Assembly (NCBI GenBank): GCA_044375625.1
Contig: JBILMH010000009.1
Location: forward strand, 1 to 51,975
Length of the DNA: 51,975 nt
Origin: CAISOG01 sp044375625
GTDB taxonomy: Bacteria; Pseudomonadota; Alphaproteobacteria; CAISOG01
Reading direction: 5' to 3'
Made by a program: the position numbers and the translations under genes. This document shows positions 15,827 through 23,989 of the stretch, piece by piece; the first letter of the stretch is position 1, and each line of letters begins with the position of its first letter. Under the pieces are notes generated by a model that made no database searches, was not told the DNA's origin, and was given only the letters and a program-made list of their open reading frames with translations.

Positions 15827-15923
15827 GCTGTGGTGTGGATGGCCGAAATTTTGAATCTCAATTTTTTCAGTCGTAAACTGCAGCTCTGGGCTGTTAACCT
15901 TTTTATTAAGGGTTTTGTTCTTT
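15827..15923 (+). ncRNA. Candidate small RNA between recN and the 71-aa gene
   Basis: A transcript of roughly 95 nt is predicted from the promoter at 15792-15820 to the terminator-like hairpin at 15895-15923. No ORF of note lies inside on this strand. I do not recognise the RNA as a known family. The alternative is a long 5' leader that reads through to the 71-aa and SPFH genes. Evidence is only promoter plus terminator. Confidence 0.25.
15895..15923 (+). terminator. Rho-independent terminator candidate
   Basis: AACCTT and AAGGGTT form a short stem around a T/A loop, followed by a T-rich run (TTTGTTCTTT). It could end the recN transcript or a small RNA starting near 15827. The stem is AT-rich, so its strength is uncertain. 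Confidence 0.45.
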
Positions 15924-16043
15924 AGGTCTGCTTTGATGCAAACAAAAAACGGGCATGCGGCTAAAAACCCCCCTGTGTATTGTGATCTCAGGGGCAAAAT
16001 CCACCCAGGTTTCTAAAAATTTTCCAGAAAGGTTAAGTCAATA

Positions 16044-16259
16044 ATGCCTATTGTTGAAGTAAACGAACAGGAAATAGAGTTCCCAGATAACATGACGCTA
16101 GATGAAATCAGGGATGTTTTGCGCGCCAAGTTTCCCGCGCCCGCGCAGATAGATTACAGTTCTTTATCTGATGGCGCTTCATCCTTCAAAGAAGGCGATA
16201 CCGCAACAAACCCTCGTACGGGCCAAAAAATAACATACAGGAACGGCAAATGGCGGTAG
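16044..16259 (+). CDS. Small protein (71 aa) with phage-virion-like motifs
   Basis: Function unknown. The N-terminus (VNEQEIEFPDNMTLDEIRDVLRAKFP) resembles a short helical motif often found at the start of phage virion and large polyvalent proteins. The C-terminus (GDTATNPRTGQKITYRNGKW) resembles another short motif from the same kind of proteins. It has no membrane segment and is acidic at its N-terminal end. AAAGG lies upstream of the ATG. It overlaps the SPFH gene by 10 nt, so the two are translated together. It is AT-richer than recN and mutS, which suggests acquired DNA. A hairpin (CCCCTG..CAGGGG, around 15980-16000) lies in the leader. Confidence 0.65.
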   Translation: MPIVEVNEQEIEFPDNMTLDEIRDVLRAKFPAPAQIDYSSLSDGASSFKEGDTATNPRTGQKITYRNGKWR

Positions 16260-17164
16260 GACTTCCCGAAGGTTTTGTGCTTGATGCGCGGCCACAAGAC
16301 TTGCCAGAAGGTTTTGTGCTTGATGCGCAGCCACAGGGCTTGCCAGAAGGTGAAGAATTAATGAAAATTGCTGGCATGGATGCAGCGGCCCCGCAAATTC
16401 AGACCACTGAAATTTTTGTGTATTTGTTTTTGGCAATTTTGGCCGCTCTGTTTGTGCGAGCGCTGTTTTTTAGATCAATCACAATCTATGATTTTCAAAA
16501 AGGCCTTCTTTACAGAAAAGGGGCTTTTATTAAAATTCTAGGGTCTGGTAAGCATTATTACCGCAAATCATCTTCTGTGATTCAAGTGGTTGATACCCGA
16601 AAAACCTTAGTAAACCTTCCTGGCCAAGAGATATTGACTAAAGATAATGTCAACATAAAAATTACACTAGTAGGTTTTTATGAAGTAACCGATCCTGCCA
16701 AAGCAAAGCATCAATCTGAAAATTTTGTAACAGAATTTTACAATCATGCCCAAATTATGCTGCGAAACTTGGTGGGTGGATTTACCATTGATGAATTGCT
16801 TGAGAAAAAAGGCGAAATTGATGCCCAATTGCTGGCTGCTATCTCGGATAAGGCCAACGACCTTGGCTTAACTGTATCCACCCTTTCTGTTAAGGATATT
16901 ATGCTGCCAGCAAACCTAAAAAAGGCTTTTTCTGGTATTCTTGAAGCGCAAAAAGACGCGCAACGGCAGCTTGAGAAGGCACGGGGCGAACAGGCTGTCT
17001 TAAGAAACTTAGCAAATTCTTCCAGCATGTATGAAAGCAACCCTAAGCTTTTGCAAGCCAGGCTTGTTCAAGCTCTTTCAACAGGCAATAACAGCATCGT
17101 GTTTAATGCTGAGGATAAAGTGGTTGTCCCAGAAAAATCAGTCGCAAAAAAGGCTGAAGGCTAA
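16250..17164 (+). CDS. SPFH/Band 7 membrane protein with N-terminal LPEGFVLD repeats
   Basis: A 304-aa stomatin/prohibitin-like protein. Residues 5-37 hold a 13-residue tandem repeat beginning LPEGFVLDA, with two full copies and one partial. A single membrane segment follows at about 53-73 (FVYLFLAILAALFVRALFF). The SPFH domain covers about 75-250 (VVDTRKTLVNLPGQEILTKDNVNI; FTIDELLEKKGEID; VKDIMLPANLKKAF), and a charged helix (EAQKDAQRQLEKARGEQ) gives the coiled coil used for ring assembly. Such proteins form cytoplasmic-face membrane microdomains. The usual NfeD partner is absent. The N-terminal repeat is not normal for SPFH proteins and resembles phage-type sequences, matching the small gene it overlaps by 10 nt. 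AT-rich. Confidence 0.85.
   Translation: MAVGLPEGFVLDARPQDLPEGFVLDAQPQGLPEGEELMKIAGMDAAAPQIQTTEIFVYLFLAILAALFVRALFFRSITIYDFQKGLLYRKGAFIKILGSGKHYYRKSSSVIQVVDTRKTLVNLPGQEILTKDNVNIKITLVGFYEVTDPAKAKHQSENFVTEFYNHAQIMLRNLVGGFTIDELLEKKGEIDAQLLAAISDKANDLGLTVSTLSVKDIMLPANLKKAFSGILEAQKDAQRQLEKARGEQAVLRNLANSSSMYESNPKLLQARLVQALSTGNNSIVFNAEDKVVVPEKSVAKKAEG
16262..16351 (+). repeat. 39-bp tandem repeat encoding LPEGFVLD units
   Basis: Two 39-bp units (16262-16300, 16301-16339) and a partial third encode LPEGFVLDARPQD, LPEGFVLDAQPQG and LPEGEEL at the N-terminus of the SPFH protein. The units are nearly identical in DNA, so the duplication is recent or homogenised. Confidence 0.85.
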
Positions 17165-17332
17165 GCTGACAACCAAAAAACCTCGCCTTGGGCTGAACGT
17201 CATCAGTGCTCCAACAGCTACTTCGATGGGACTGTGGTTGGCCGCGTTTAGGGTTTTCTACCCCCGCCCCTGTTTGTTTTTCCCCCCTCCCCCTGACCCC
17301 CTCCCGCAGGTGGAGGGGGAACGCACTGCCCC

Positions 17333-20300
17333 TTAAGGCAGGATGGTTTTTACCAGCTGATGCAGGTCATAGCAAAATTCTAAAGCCTGTTTGGGGGACA
17401 GGTCATCGGGCTGCAGCTGCGTCAACAGGGTTTGCAGCGGGGGCGGCAGGGGGTGATCGGCTGGTGGCGGCGCCTCATACAACGACACCTCATACAACGA
17501 CACCACGTCAGACTCACGGTGAATAGCGGGGTCAGCAGCCAATGCAGCGGTAGGGGCGCCAGAAGCAGGGGCAGCATCCCCTGTGGTGGCCTGGTCATGG
17601 GCTGTCTGATTCGGCGTGATAGGGTGCGGCACCGCTTGTGTGCGATATTGGCCTGGGGCGGCCTCTAACGCGGCCAGCAATTGACCAGCGCGGCTAAGGG
17701 CTGTGGCGGGCAGGCCAGCCAACTGCGCCACATGCAGGCCATAGGAACGGTGCGCCGCCCCCGCCGCCACCTGGTGCAAAAATACCACGCTGTCTTGCCA
17801 TTCCTTAACCGCCAGGTGATAGCAGGCCAGATCGGGCAGGCTGCCCGCCAGGGCGGTAAGCTCATGGTAATGGGTGGCAAACAGGCCGCGGCAGCGGTTG
17901 TGATGGTGCAAATGCTCCACCACCGCCTGCGCCAGCGCCAGGCCATCGTGGGTGGCGGTACCGCGCCCGATTTCATCCATGATCAGCAGGGATTTCTCCG
18001 ACGCCTGATGCAGGATGCGGGCGGTTTCCACCATTTCCACCATAAAGGTCGATCGCCCCTTAGCCAGATCATCGCTGGCACCGATGCGGGCAAACAGCCG
18101 ATCGACCAGGCCAAGGCGGCAACGGGCGGCCGGCACAAAGCTGCCCATCTGTGCCATCACCACGATCAGGGCGTTTTGGCGCAGGAAGGTGCTTTTGCCC
18201 GCCATGTTGGGGCCTGTCATCAGCCACAGCCGCTGGCCAGGGGTTAACAAACAGTCGTTGGCGACAAAGCCTGTGCCACCCTGTTGATGCATGGCATGCG
18301 CCACCACCGGATGTTGTCCCGCCGTCACCTCCAACACCGATTGGGCGGCAAATTCTGGCCGACACCAGCGGTTGACCAAGGCCACCTCCGCCAAGCCTGC
18401 GGTTACATCCAGCTCCGCCAGCGCTTCGGCGGTCAGGGTCAGCTCCGCCAACGCGCCCTGCACCACCTGCAACAGCTGGTCAAACAACCGCTGCTCTGTC
18501 GCCAAGGCGACCACCTCAGCCGCCAACAGCCGCTGGCTAAGCTCTTGCAGCTCTGGGTGGTGAAAGCGCACCAGGTTGCTTAGGGTTTGGCGGTGGACAA
18601 AGCCCGCCTGCACCAGGCGGTCACCCTGGCTGGCCGCGACCTCAATGACATGACCGAACTGCTGATGCGCCTTAATCCGCAGGCCTTGCACCCCCGTTTG
18701 CTGGCGAAAGCGAGCCTCTAGCGCGCTTAACATGCCCGCGCTGTCACGGCTAAGCCGTCGCTGCTCATCCAACAATTCGCTATAGCCTGGTCGTATAAAC
18801 TGGCCATCGCGGGTCTGCACGGGTAATTCATCCGCCAGTGCCCGCACCAGCTGATCGGCCAGCTGGTGATGGTCGCCCAGCTTTTCGGTCATGGTGGACA
18901 GCGCCACCAAGCCATGCTCATGAATGGTGCTTTGCAACAGGCTGCGTAGGCGGTTGGCACAGGTCAGCGCCGCCGCCAGTGCGCCCAGATCGCGTGGCCC
19001 CCCCCGCCCCAGGCATAGGCGGCTTAACGGGCGCAGCAGGTCGGGGCATTGCTTCAGGGTTTGACGAATCTCACCGCGCAGGCTGCTATCCTTCAGCAGG
19101 CTGGCCACCTCATCCAGCCGCGCCTCAATCTCCCCCCGCTCCGCCAGTGGTGCGTTCAACCGCTTGGCCAGCAGGCGGCTGCCCGTTGCGGTCAGGCAGG
19201 CATCCATGACGGCTAGCAGGCTTCCCTCCCGCTCCCCCGCGGTGGTTTGGGTCAGCTCCAGCCCGCGGCGGGTGGCGGCATCAATGGCCAGCAGGCGATC
19301 GCTGGTGCGCGGTTGCGGCGGGCGCAGATGGGGCAGCGCCGCCAGCTGGGTCAGTTTGAGATAGTCCAGCAATACCCCAGCCGCCGTCACCTCCGCCCCC
19401 GTCAGCTCGGCAAAGCCCGCCAGGGTGGCAACGTTGTAGTGTTGGCACAACAGGTTAGCGGCGTTGGTCGCATTGAAACGGGCGACGGGCAGGCGTTTGC
19501 ACGCAATCGGCCAGCCCAGCAGGCTGGGGTCGATCAGGCTGGCGGGCGTGCCATCCGCCAACAGCAATTCGCGCGGTTGCAATTCGTGCAGCAGCGCGTC
19601 CAGATCCGCCGCCGCCACCAGTTGGGTGTGAAAACTGCCCGTCGAAAGCTCTGCCCAGGCCAGGGCGTATTGGCCGTTGACTTCAGCCAGGCTGGCCAGC
19701 CAGCTGCTGCTACGGGGGTTCAACAACGGCTCCTCCGTCAGGGTGCCGGGGGTCATGATCCGCACCACTTGGCGGTTCATCAGCGCCTTGCCGGGCTTTG
19801 CCGTTTTGCCTGTTTTGGTGGCGGGCTCTAACGGCGTGGCTAAGGGGGTGGCCAAGGGGGTGGCCAGGGGGTTGGCAACAGGGGTGGCCACCTGCTCACA
19901 GATCGCAACGTACCAACCGCACCGCAACAGCTTGCCCGCATAGGCCTCCAACTGATGCCATGGGATGCCGCACATCGGGATGTCGGCGCCGTCACCGCCC
20001 TTGCCCCGCCTTGTTAGCACCACGCCCAGCACGGGGGCGGCCTGCACCGCGTCATCAAAAAACAGCTCGTAAAAATCACCCAGGCGGAACAGCAACAGGC
20101 AATCGGGATGCTGCTGCTTTAACTGCCAATACTGCGCCAACATGGGGGTCAGGGTGGGGGAGGATGGCGGCGGCTGGACAACGGCGGCGGGCGATGGTTC
20201 GGACAGGGATGGTATAGCCGCCGACGGCTGTTCAGACAAATTCTGCGGCGCGCTATCTTGTTGGGCGTCATCTTGCAGGACGCTATCTTGCGGATCGTTT

Positions 20301-20338
20301 GAAAACAGGGGCAAGGCTGATGGTAATGTTGCGGTCAT
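17333..20338 (-). CDS. mutS: DNA mismatch repair protein MutS
   Basis: Recognises mismatches and starts methyl-independent or MutL-dependent repair. At 1001 aa it is longer than the usual 850-900. Domain I has the mismatch-reading GDFYELFFDDA motif (equivalent of the Phe-x-Glu wedge). The core, clamp and ATPase domains follow, with Walker A GPNMAGKSTFLRQ, Walker B MDEIGRGT and an ATHYHELT block. Extra length comes from a Pro/Ser/Gln-rich N-terminal extension of about 60 residues and two repeat-bearing linkers. One is an ATPL repeat from a 12-bp tandem array at 19836-19889. The other is a VSLYE duplication from a 15-bp repeat at 17474-17503. The gene is isolated, facing the SPFH gene tail-to-tail. 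Confidence 0.95.
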   Translation of the reverse strand: MTATLPSALPLFSNDPQDSVLQDDAQQDSAPQNLSEQPSAAIPSLSEPSPAAVVQPPPSSPTLTPMLAQYWQLKQQHPDCLLLFRLGDFYELFFDDAVQAAPVLGVVLTRRGKGGDGADIPMCGIPWHQLEAYAGKLLRCGWYVAICEQVATPVANPLATPLATPLATPLEPATKTGKTAKPGKALMNRQVVRIMTPGTLTEEPLLNPRSSSWLASLAEVNGQYALAWAELSTGSFHTQLVAAADLDALLHELQPRELLLADGTPASLIDPSLLGWPIACKRLPVARFNATNAANLLCQHYNVATLAGFAELTGAEVTAAGVLLDYLKLTQLAALPHLRPPQPRTSDRLLAIDAATRRGLELTQTTAGEREGSLLAVMDACLTATGSRLLAKRLNAPLAERGEIEARLDEVASLLKDSSLRGEIRQTLKQCPDLLRPLSRLCLGRGGPRDLGALAAALTCANRLRSLLQSTIHEHGLVALSTMTEKLGDHHQLADQLVRALADELPVQTRDGQFIRPGYSELLDEQRRLSRDSAGMLSALEARFRQQTGVQGLRIKAHQQFGHVIEVAASQGDRLVQAGFVHRQTLSNLVRFHHPELQELSQRLLAAEVVALATEQRLFDQLLQVVQGALAELTLTAEALAELDVTAGLAEVALVNRWCRPEFAAQSVLEVTAGQHPVVAHAMHQQGGTGFVANDCLLTPGQRLWLMTGPNMAGKSTFLRQNALIVVMAQMGSFVPAARCRLGLVDRLFARIGASDDLAKGRSTFMVEMVETARILHQASEKSLLIMDEIGRGTATHDGLALAQAVVEHLHHHNRCRGLFATHYHELTALAGSLPDLACYHLAVKEWQDSVVFLHQVAAGAAHRSYGLHVAQLAGLPATALSRAGQLLAALEAAPGQYRTQAVPHPITPNQTAHDQATTGDAAPASGAPTAALAADPAIHRESDVVSLYEVSLYEAPPPADHPLPPPLQTLLTQLQPDDLSPKQALEFCYDLHQLVKTILP
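17474..17503. repeat. 15-bp tandem repeat in mutS
   Basis: CTCATACAACGACAC occurs twice in a row (17474-17488 and 17489-17503), giving VSLYEVSLYE in the C-terminal linker of MutS. It is in frame. Confidence 0.9.
19836..19889. repeat. 12-bp minisatellite in mutS
   Basis: Four to five degenerate 12-bp units of the form GTGGCCAAGGGG lie in tandem and encode an Ala-Thr-Pro-Leu repeat in an early MutS linker. The unit length is a multiple of three, so copy-number changes keep the frame. Confidence 0.85.
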
Positions 20339-20435
20339 GGCGGCGGGTCGGATGGGTTGTGTTGATTGATCCTATCATAGAACGGTCAACCCAGGTTCAT
20401 CAAAGGGTTTGTAGGCGCCTTTGGTTTAAGCTTTG

Positions 20436-21452
20436 TTAGCCAACCCGGGCGGTCATGGCGGCGGTGGTCTGGCTGATCAGTTCGGCAAAAATTTCGGCCA
20501 CAGGCTGTTCGCGGGTGACAAAGGCAACGCTTTGCCCCGCCATCAGCGATCCATTCTCCACATCGCCGTCAACCGCCGCCCGCCGCAGGGCGCCCGCCCA
20601 AAAATGCTCGATTTCCAGCTGGGCAGCTTTTAAATCCAATTCCCCGCCCTGATAGCGGTCAATCACCTGCCGCTGCCAGGCGATAAAACGCTGGCTGGCC
20701 TGGTTGGCGATGGCGCGCACGGGAATAACAGGGAATCGTTCGTCAACCTGCATCGATGGCATGGCATCGCGGGCATGCGCGCGGATAAAGGCCTGTTTGA
20801 AATTGGGATGGGCGATTGATTCGGTGGCGCAGACAAAACGGGTGCCCAGCTGTACCCCCGCCGCGCCCATTTCCAGATAGGCCAAAATCGCCTCACCCCG
20901 TCCGATACCGCCCGCAACAAACACCGGCACCTCACGGATTTGCGGCAAAATTTCCTGCGCCAACACGTTGGTGGAAACCGCGCCGATATGGCCGCCGGCC
21001 TCAGCCCCCTCAATCACCAGCGCGTCAACCCCGTGCTTAATCAGCCGTTTGGCCAGCACCAGCGCGGGGGCAAAGGCAATCACCCGACAGCCGCCGTCCT
21101 TTAACTGCTTAATCACCGCCTGGGGCGGGGTGCCGCCCGCCAACACGACATGGCTGATATTCTCCTGCACACAAACCGCTGCCAGGCCTGCCAGATGGGG
21201 GCTCATGACAATCAGGTTGACGCCAAAGGGATGGTTGGCCAGCGCCTTGGTCGCCTGAATCTCCGCGCGCAACAAATCGGGGGTCATCGACCCGCTGGCC
21301 AGCACGCCAAAGCCGCCCGCGTTGCTGATGGCGGCGACCAGGTTGCGTTCCGATACCCACGTCATCGCCCCGCCCATGATGGCGTAACGACAGCCCAAAA
21401 ATTGGGTGCCCCGCTGCCAAAGTGCGGCCAAATTAGGTGAATCAGTCGGCAT
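20436..21452 (-). CDS. Nitronate monooxygenase / FabK-like FMN oxidoreductase
   Basis: A 338-aa FMN TIM-barrel protein of the 2-nitropropane dioxygenase family, which contains nitronate monooxygenases and enoyl-ACP reductase II (FabK). Landmarks are PIMGGAMTWVS-like strand 1 (AIMGGAMTWVSE), NAGGFGVLASG, FGVNLIV, the EGAEAGGHIGA motif that binds FMN phosphate, FVAGGIGRGEAI and GAAGVQLGTRFVCATES. FabK proper usually has a SGxxPP loop near VVxFGxGxPP; here it reads VVLAGGTPP, so the exact activity is open. A FabI gene is also present at 35568-36458, so a FabK role is not required. No operon partner. Confidence 0.85.
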   Translation of the reverse strand: MPTDSPNLAALWQRGTQFLGCRYAIMGGAMTWVSERNLVAAISNAGGFGVLASGSMTPDLLRAEIQATKALANHPFGVNLIVMSPHLAGLAAVCVQENISHVVLAGGTPPQAVIKQLKDGGCRVIAFAPALVLAKRLIKHGVDALVIEGAEAGGHIGAVSTNVLAQEILPQIREVPVFVAGGIGRGEAILAYLEMGAAGVQLGTRFVCATESIAHPNFKQAFIRAHARDAMPSMQVDERFPVIPVRAIANQASQRFIAWQRQVIDRYQGGELDLKAAQLEIEHFWAGALRRAAVDGDVENGSLMAGQSVAFVTREQPVAEIFAELISQTTAAMTARVG

Positions 21453-21795
21453 GGAAAGATAGCATGGGTTGGTGGTATGGCGTGTTGGTATCGGATGACA
21501 GCATCGGCTGACAAGGCTCCGTTAGCGGCGCGCAGCCAGCGTTCCCAGGAATTGGGCGGCCACGCATATTGTGGTAACGCGGTATCATGCAAAGAACATC
21601 GGCAAAACACAAGAGTGTGTGTCGGTTTTGAGCTGGCGTTTGCCATGGATTATCGGGGATGGGGGCGATCCAAATGTTCCGAACGGTTGAAAAAAAGACG
21701 CCATGGACTCTTGTTAACAATTTGATAAGCCTGTTACAGTTACGATGAATTGTTGGATGGCATGGCAAAAAAATCTTCCTCAAAAAGAGATCTGC
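21453..21795. other. 343-bp intergenic region
   Basis: It separates divergent genes and so should hold two promoters. The right third is AT-rich and includes a perfect palindrome TTGTTAACAA at 21711-21720, a possible operator for the Hpt-like gene. I see no convincing -35/-10 pair, RNA gene or coding sequence in the rest. Confidence 0.35.
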
Positions 21796-22293
21796 ATGAA
21801 ACTTTTTAATAAAGATTCAAATCTGGGTGCGACCGCTCAGATCTTTTACCCAAAAAACAAGATTAAGGATAAGGTTGGCAAGGGGGGGCTGCCTGCGAAT
21901 ATGCTGACCCGGGCGGATGATGCTGTTGTAGCCCTGAAGGAGGATTATTGCACCATTGTTGAAGATCAGTTGGTGAATATCTGGAAAATCTTTAATGGGG
22001 TGCAAAATGCCACCGTCAATCAGGATGAGGGAATTGGCGATATTATGCAGGCCGCCTTTAATTTTAAGGGTGAGGCGGGCACCTTTGGCTATCCCATGAT
22101 TGGCCAGTTGGGAAGTTCGCTGTATCGATACACCAATGTCAATCCAACGGCGGCCGACTTGGCTATTATCAAGCTGCATTTAGAGGCGATTGGGGCGGTA
22201 GCTCGCCACAAAATTCAGGATAATCGTCACCCAATTGCTAAAGAAATTGTCAAGAATTTGGAAATCGCTATTGCCAAATTCAGCCCTAAATAG
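21796..22293 (+). CDS. Hpt-like protein lacking the phospho-accepting histidine
   Basis: A 165-aa protein that resembles a histidine phosphotransfer (Hpt) domain. AAFNFKGEAGTFGYPMIGQLGSSLYRY matches the family block (A-H-x-L-K-G followed by a GxFGYP-type turn and the next helix), but phenylalanine (Phe88) stands where the active His should be. Upstream lies a basic N-terminus (KNKIKDKVGKGGLP) and an acidic helix. A protein with this change could not take part in normal phosphorelay; it may bind a receiver domain as an inhibitor or scaffold, or may be a distinct fold. The ATG at 21796 has AAGAGA upstream; the frame is open to 21745. No kinase or regulator gene adjoins it. Confidence 0.6.
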   Translation: MKLFNKDSNLGATAQIFYPKNKIKDKVGKGGLPANMLTRADDAVVALKEDYCTIVEDQLVNIWKIFNGVQNATVNQDEGIGDIMQAAFNFKGEAGTFGYPMIGQLGSSLYRYTNVNPTAADLAIIKLHLEAIGAVARHKIQDNRHPIAKEIVKNLEIAIAKFSPK

Positions 22294-22344
22294 GGGGGCA
22301 ACATAGCTGGCGATATCCCTAATCCAAAACCAAAGTGCAATGCC

Positions 22345-22914
22345 TTAGGTTTGTTTGCAATAATTACCGCTGTTGTCAGGCTTTAGGCCATACAGGCGGT
22401 TCAGATTTTCCCAAACATTGCAAATATAGTTGCGCTGGGCGGTTTTGTCATTGGCGTGATAGCGGCCAACCGCATCGGTCCAATTGCCGTGTTTCAGGCG
22501 TAAGCGGTAAAGATAGTTGGCGGCATACCAAACATTGTAATAGGGGTTCAGCGCCCATTCAGGCGCCTTAAAATAATCGCTGTGATAGCGCATGTAGATT
22601 TGCATGCAGCCGACCGCGACATCCTTTTTGACGCCGCCGCCAGTGCTACGCAAATGGCTGGTAGCCTCCCCATAGCTGCGGGGAAAGCGCGGTGTGCCAT
22701 TGTCGTTAATCGCCCAGACCCAGGGATAGCCAAACTGGCCACCGCTTTCAACCTGGGCAATCGCCCGCAACAGGCCACTGGGCATCCGATAATACTGCTC
22801 CGCCTGAATTAGATAGGGGGTGCAGGCGTCGGCCGCCAGGGCTGACGACATCGGCATGGCGAACAAGAATCCCAAAGTTATAGCCAGCAAGGCTTTAGGG
22901 CGTAGAAATCGCAT
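22345..22914 (-). CDS. Secreted lytic transglycosylase (SLT family)
   Basis: A 189-aa periplasmic muramidase-like enzyme that cleaves peptidoglycan glycan strands to 1,6-anhydroMurNAc. It has a signal peptide with a clear AxA cleavage site (SALAADAC, about residue 28), then the SLT domain: the catalytic Glu in AIAQVESGGQFGY, the VAVGCMQIYMRYH motif (in place of GLMQI), NPYYNVWYAANYLYRL and AVGRYHAND. The small size is like the IagB/VirB1-type enzymes that open the wall for secretion or flagellar assembly, but no such genes are nearby. The ends carry Cys residues that may form disulfides. Confidence 0.88.
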   Translation of the reverse strand: MRFLRPKALLAITLGFLFAMPMSSALAADACTPYLIQAEQYYRMPSGLLRAIAQVESGGQFGYPWVWAINDNGTPRFPRSYGEATSHLRSTGGGVKKDVAVGCMQIYMRYHSDYFKAPEWALNPYYNVWYAANYLYRLRLKHGNWTDAVGRYHANDKTAQRNYICNVWENLNRLYGLKPDNSGNYCKQT

Positions 22915-23245
22915 GAAAATCCTGAGGTAATTATTAACAGGTTGGTTATTTAGCTGAATAACACTATAAAAATTTAGCCTAGCATATTAAGGTTACAAAA
23001 TTTCCTAACAAATTTAACCAATTGCTTTTTATTACTTAGCAAAAAAGATTAGGCTTGGCAAGCATTGTGTCTAACGCGCTGATTTTATTGTTGGATTCTG
23101 GTTTATCGGGTGGTTGTGCAGGGGGTATGGCATGGTCTTTTAAGCCATGCGCCAAGGTGGTATCCTGGGATGCCTTATCCAAATACGATGGCGCCGAATC
23201 CTCTATACGCATGATTCGCGCCCCAACCTGACCAAGCCCGACCGT
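22915..23245. other. 331-bp intergenic region before trpF
   Basis: AT-rich at its left end, where the promoter for the minus-strand transglycosylase gene should lie. A hairpin GCATGG(9 nt)CCATGC is at 23130-23150, about 95 bp before the trpF start. It has no T-run and I see no Trp-rich leader peptide, so I do not call it an attenuator. Nothing else stands out. Confidence 0.35.
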
Positions 23246-23947
23246 ATGAAGCCCCAACCAACCCATCCTTACCCTATCAAATTGTGCGGCATGACGCGGC
23301 TGGCGGATGTGCAGGCGGCGGCGCAGGCTGGTGCGCATTGGGTGGGGGTGATTCAGGTGGCGGGGTCGTCGCGCTGCGTCGATCCGTCACAGGCGGCGGT
23401 GTTGTTGGCGGCCGCGCGCGAGGTTGGCTTAACGGGAGTGCTGCTGCTGGCTAATCCGCTGCCCGCCGCGGTGGTGGAGTTGGTGGCGGCGATGCATCCC
23501 GCGATGGTGCAGTTGCATGGGGGGGAGTCGCCCGTTGATGTGGCGGCAATTCGGGGCGCGCTAAACGAACGGGGGATGGCTTTGCCCCTGATCAAAGCCC
23601 TGGCGGTTGATGATGCCCTGACCCCCGCGCAGGCGATGGCCTATGCGGGGGGGGCGGATTGGCTGCTGCTGGATCGCCCTAAGGATCCTGATCAGCGGCG
23701 CAAGGCAACCATCGCCCCCGCTGAATGGGCGGCGGCCAATCTATTAAGGGATATTCCGTGGCTGTTGGCGGGGGGGCTGACGGTGGAGAATGTGGCGGCG
23801 CAGGTGGCTTTGGGGCGCCCGCATGGGGTTGATGTGGCCAGCGGGATTGAGGCTGACCCGCAACAACATCCTGGCGTTAAAGACCTGGCCATGATGCAAC
23901 GTTTCGTGCAAAATGCGTCGGCTGCGTTGGTGGGGCTATCGCCGTAA
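23246..23947 (+). CDS. trpF: Phosphoribosylanthranilate isomerase (TrpF)
   Basis: Isomerises N-(5'-phosphoribosyl)anthranilate to CdRP in tryptophan synthesis. The 233-aa TIM barrel has the catalytic Cys in IKLCGMTR near the N-terminus, the MVQLHGGES strand, LLLDRPK (in place of the usual LLDS/T block with catalytic Asp), WLLAGGLTVENV for phosphate binding, and GVDVASGIE. I start at the ATG at 23246 because the conserved IKLCG strand follows 13 residues later. First gene of trpF-trpB-trpA-accD, a typical alphaproteobacterial order. Confidence 0.95.
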   Translation: MKPQPTHPYPIKLCGMTRLADVQAAAQAGAHWVGVIQVAGSSRCVDPSQAAVLLAAAREVGLTGVLLLANPLPAAVVELVAAMHPAMVQLHGGESPVDVAAIRGALNERGMALPLIKALAVDDALTPAQAMAYAGGADWLLLDRPKDPDQRRKATIAPAEWAAANLLRDIPWLLAGGLTVENVAAQVALGRPHGVDVASGIEADPQQHPGVKDLAMMQRFVQNASAALVGLSP

Positions 23948-23989
23948 CGCGGCTTATCATTGATTCCTTACTATGGGTTTGGCTGCATC

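Noticed and set aside
13969..15861. Long minus-strand open frames opposite recN and also opposite rsh, trpB, trpA, aroC and lysA
   Set aside because: They mirror GC-rich coding sequence on the other strand, have His/Gln/Arg-rich compositions typical of antisense frames, and match no family.
17270..17332. C-rich/G-rich hairpin between the SPFH gene and mutS as a terminator
   Set aside because: The pairing CCCCCTCC/GGAGGGGG is real, but there is no T-run on either side; it may be another dispersed palindrome, and I could not decide.
23130..23150. Hairpin before trpF as a trp attenuator
   Set aside because: No Trp-codon leader peptide, no alternative stem and no T-run.
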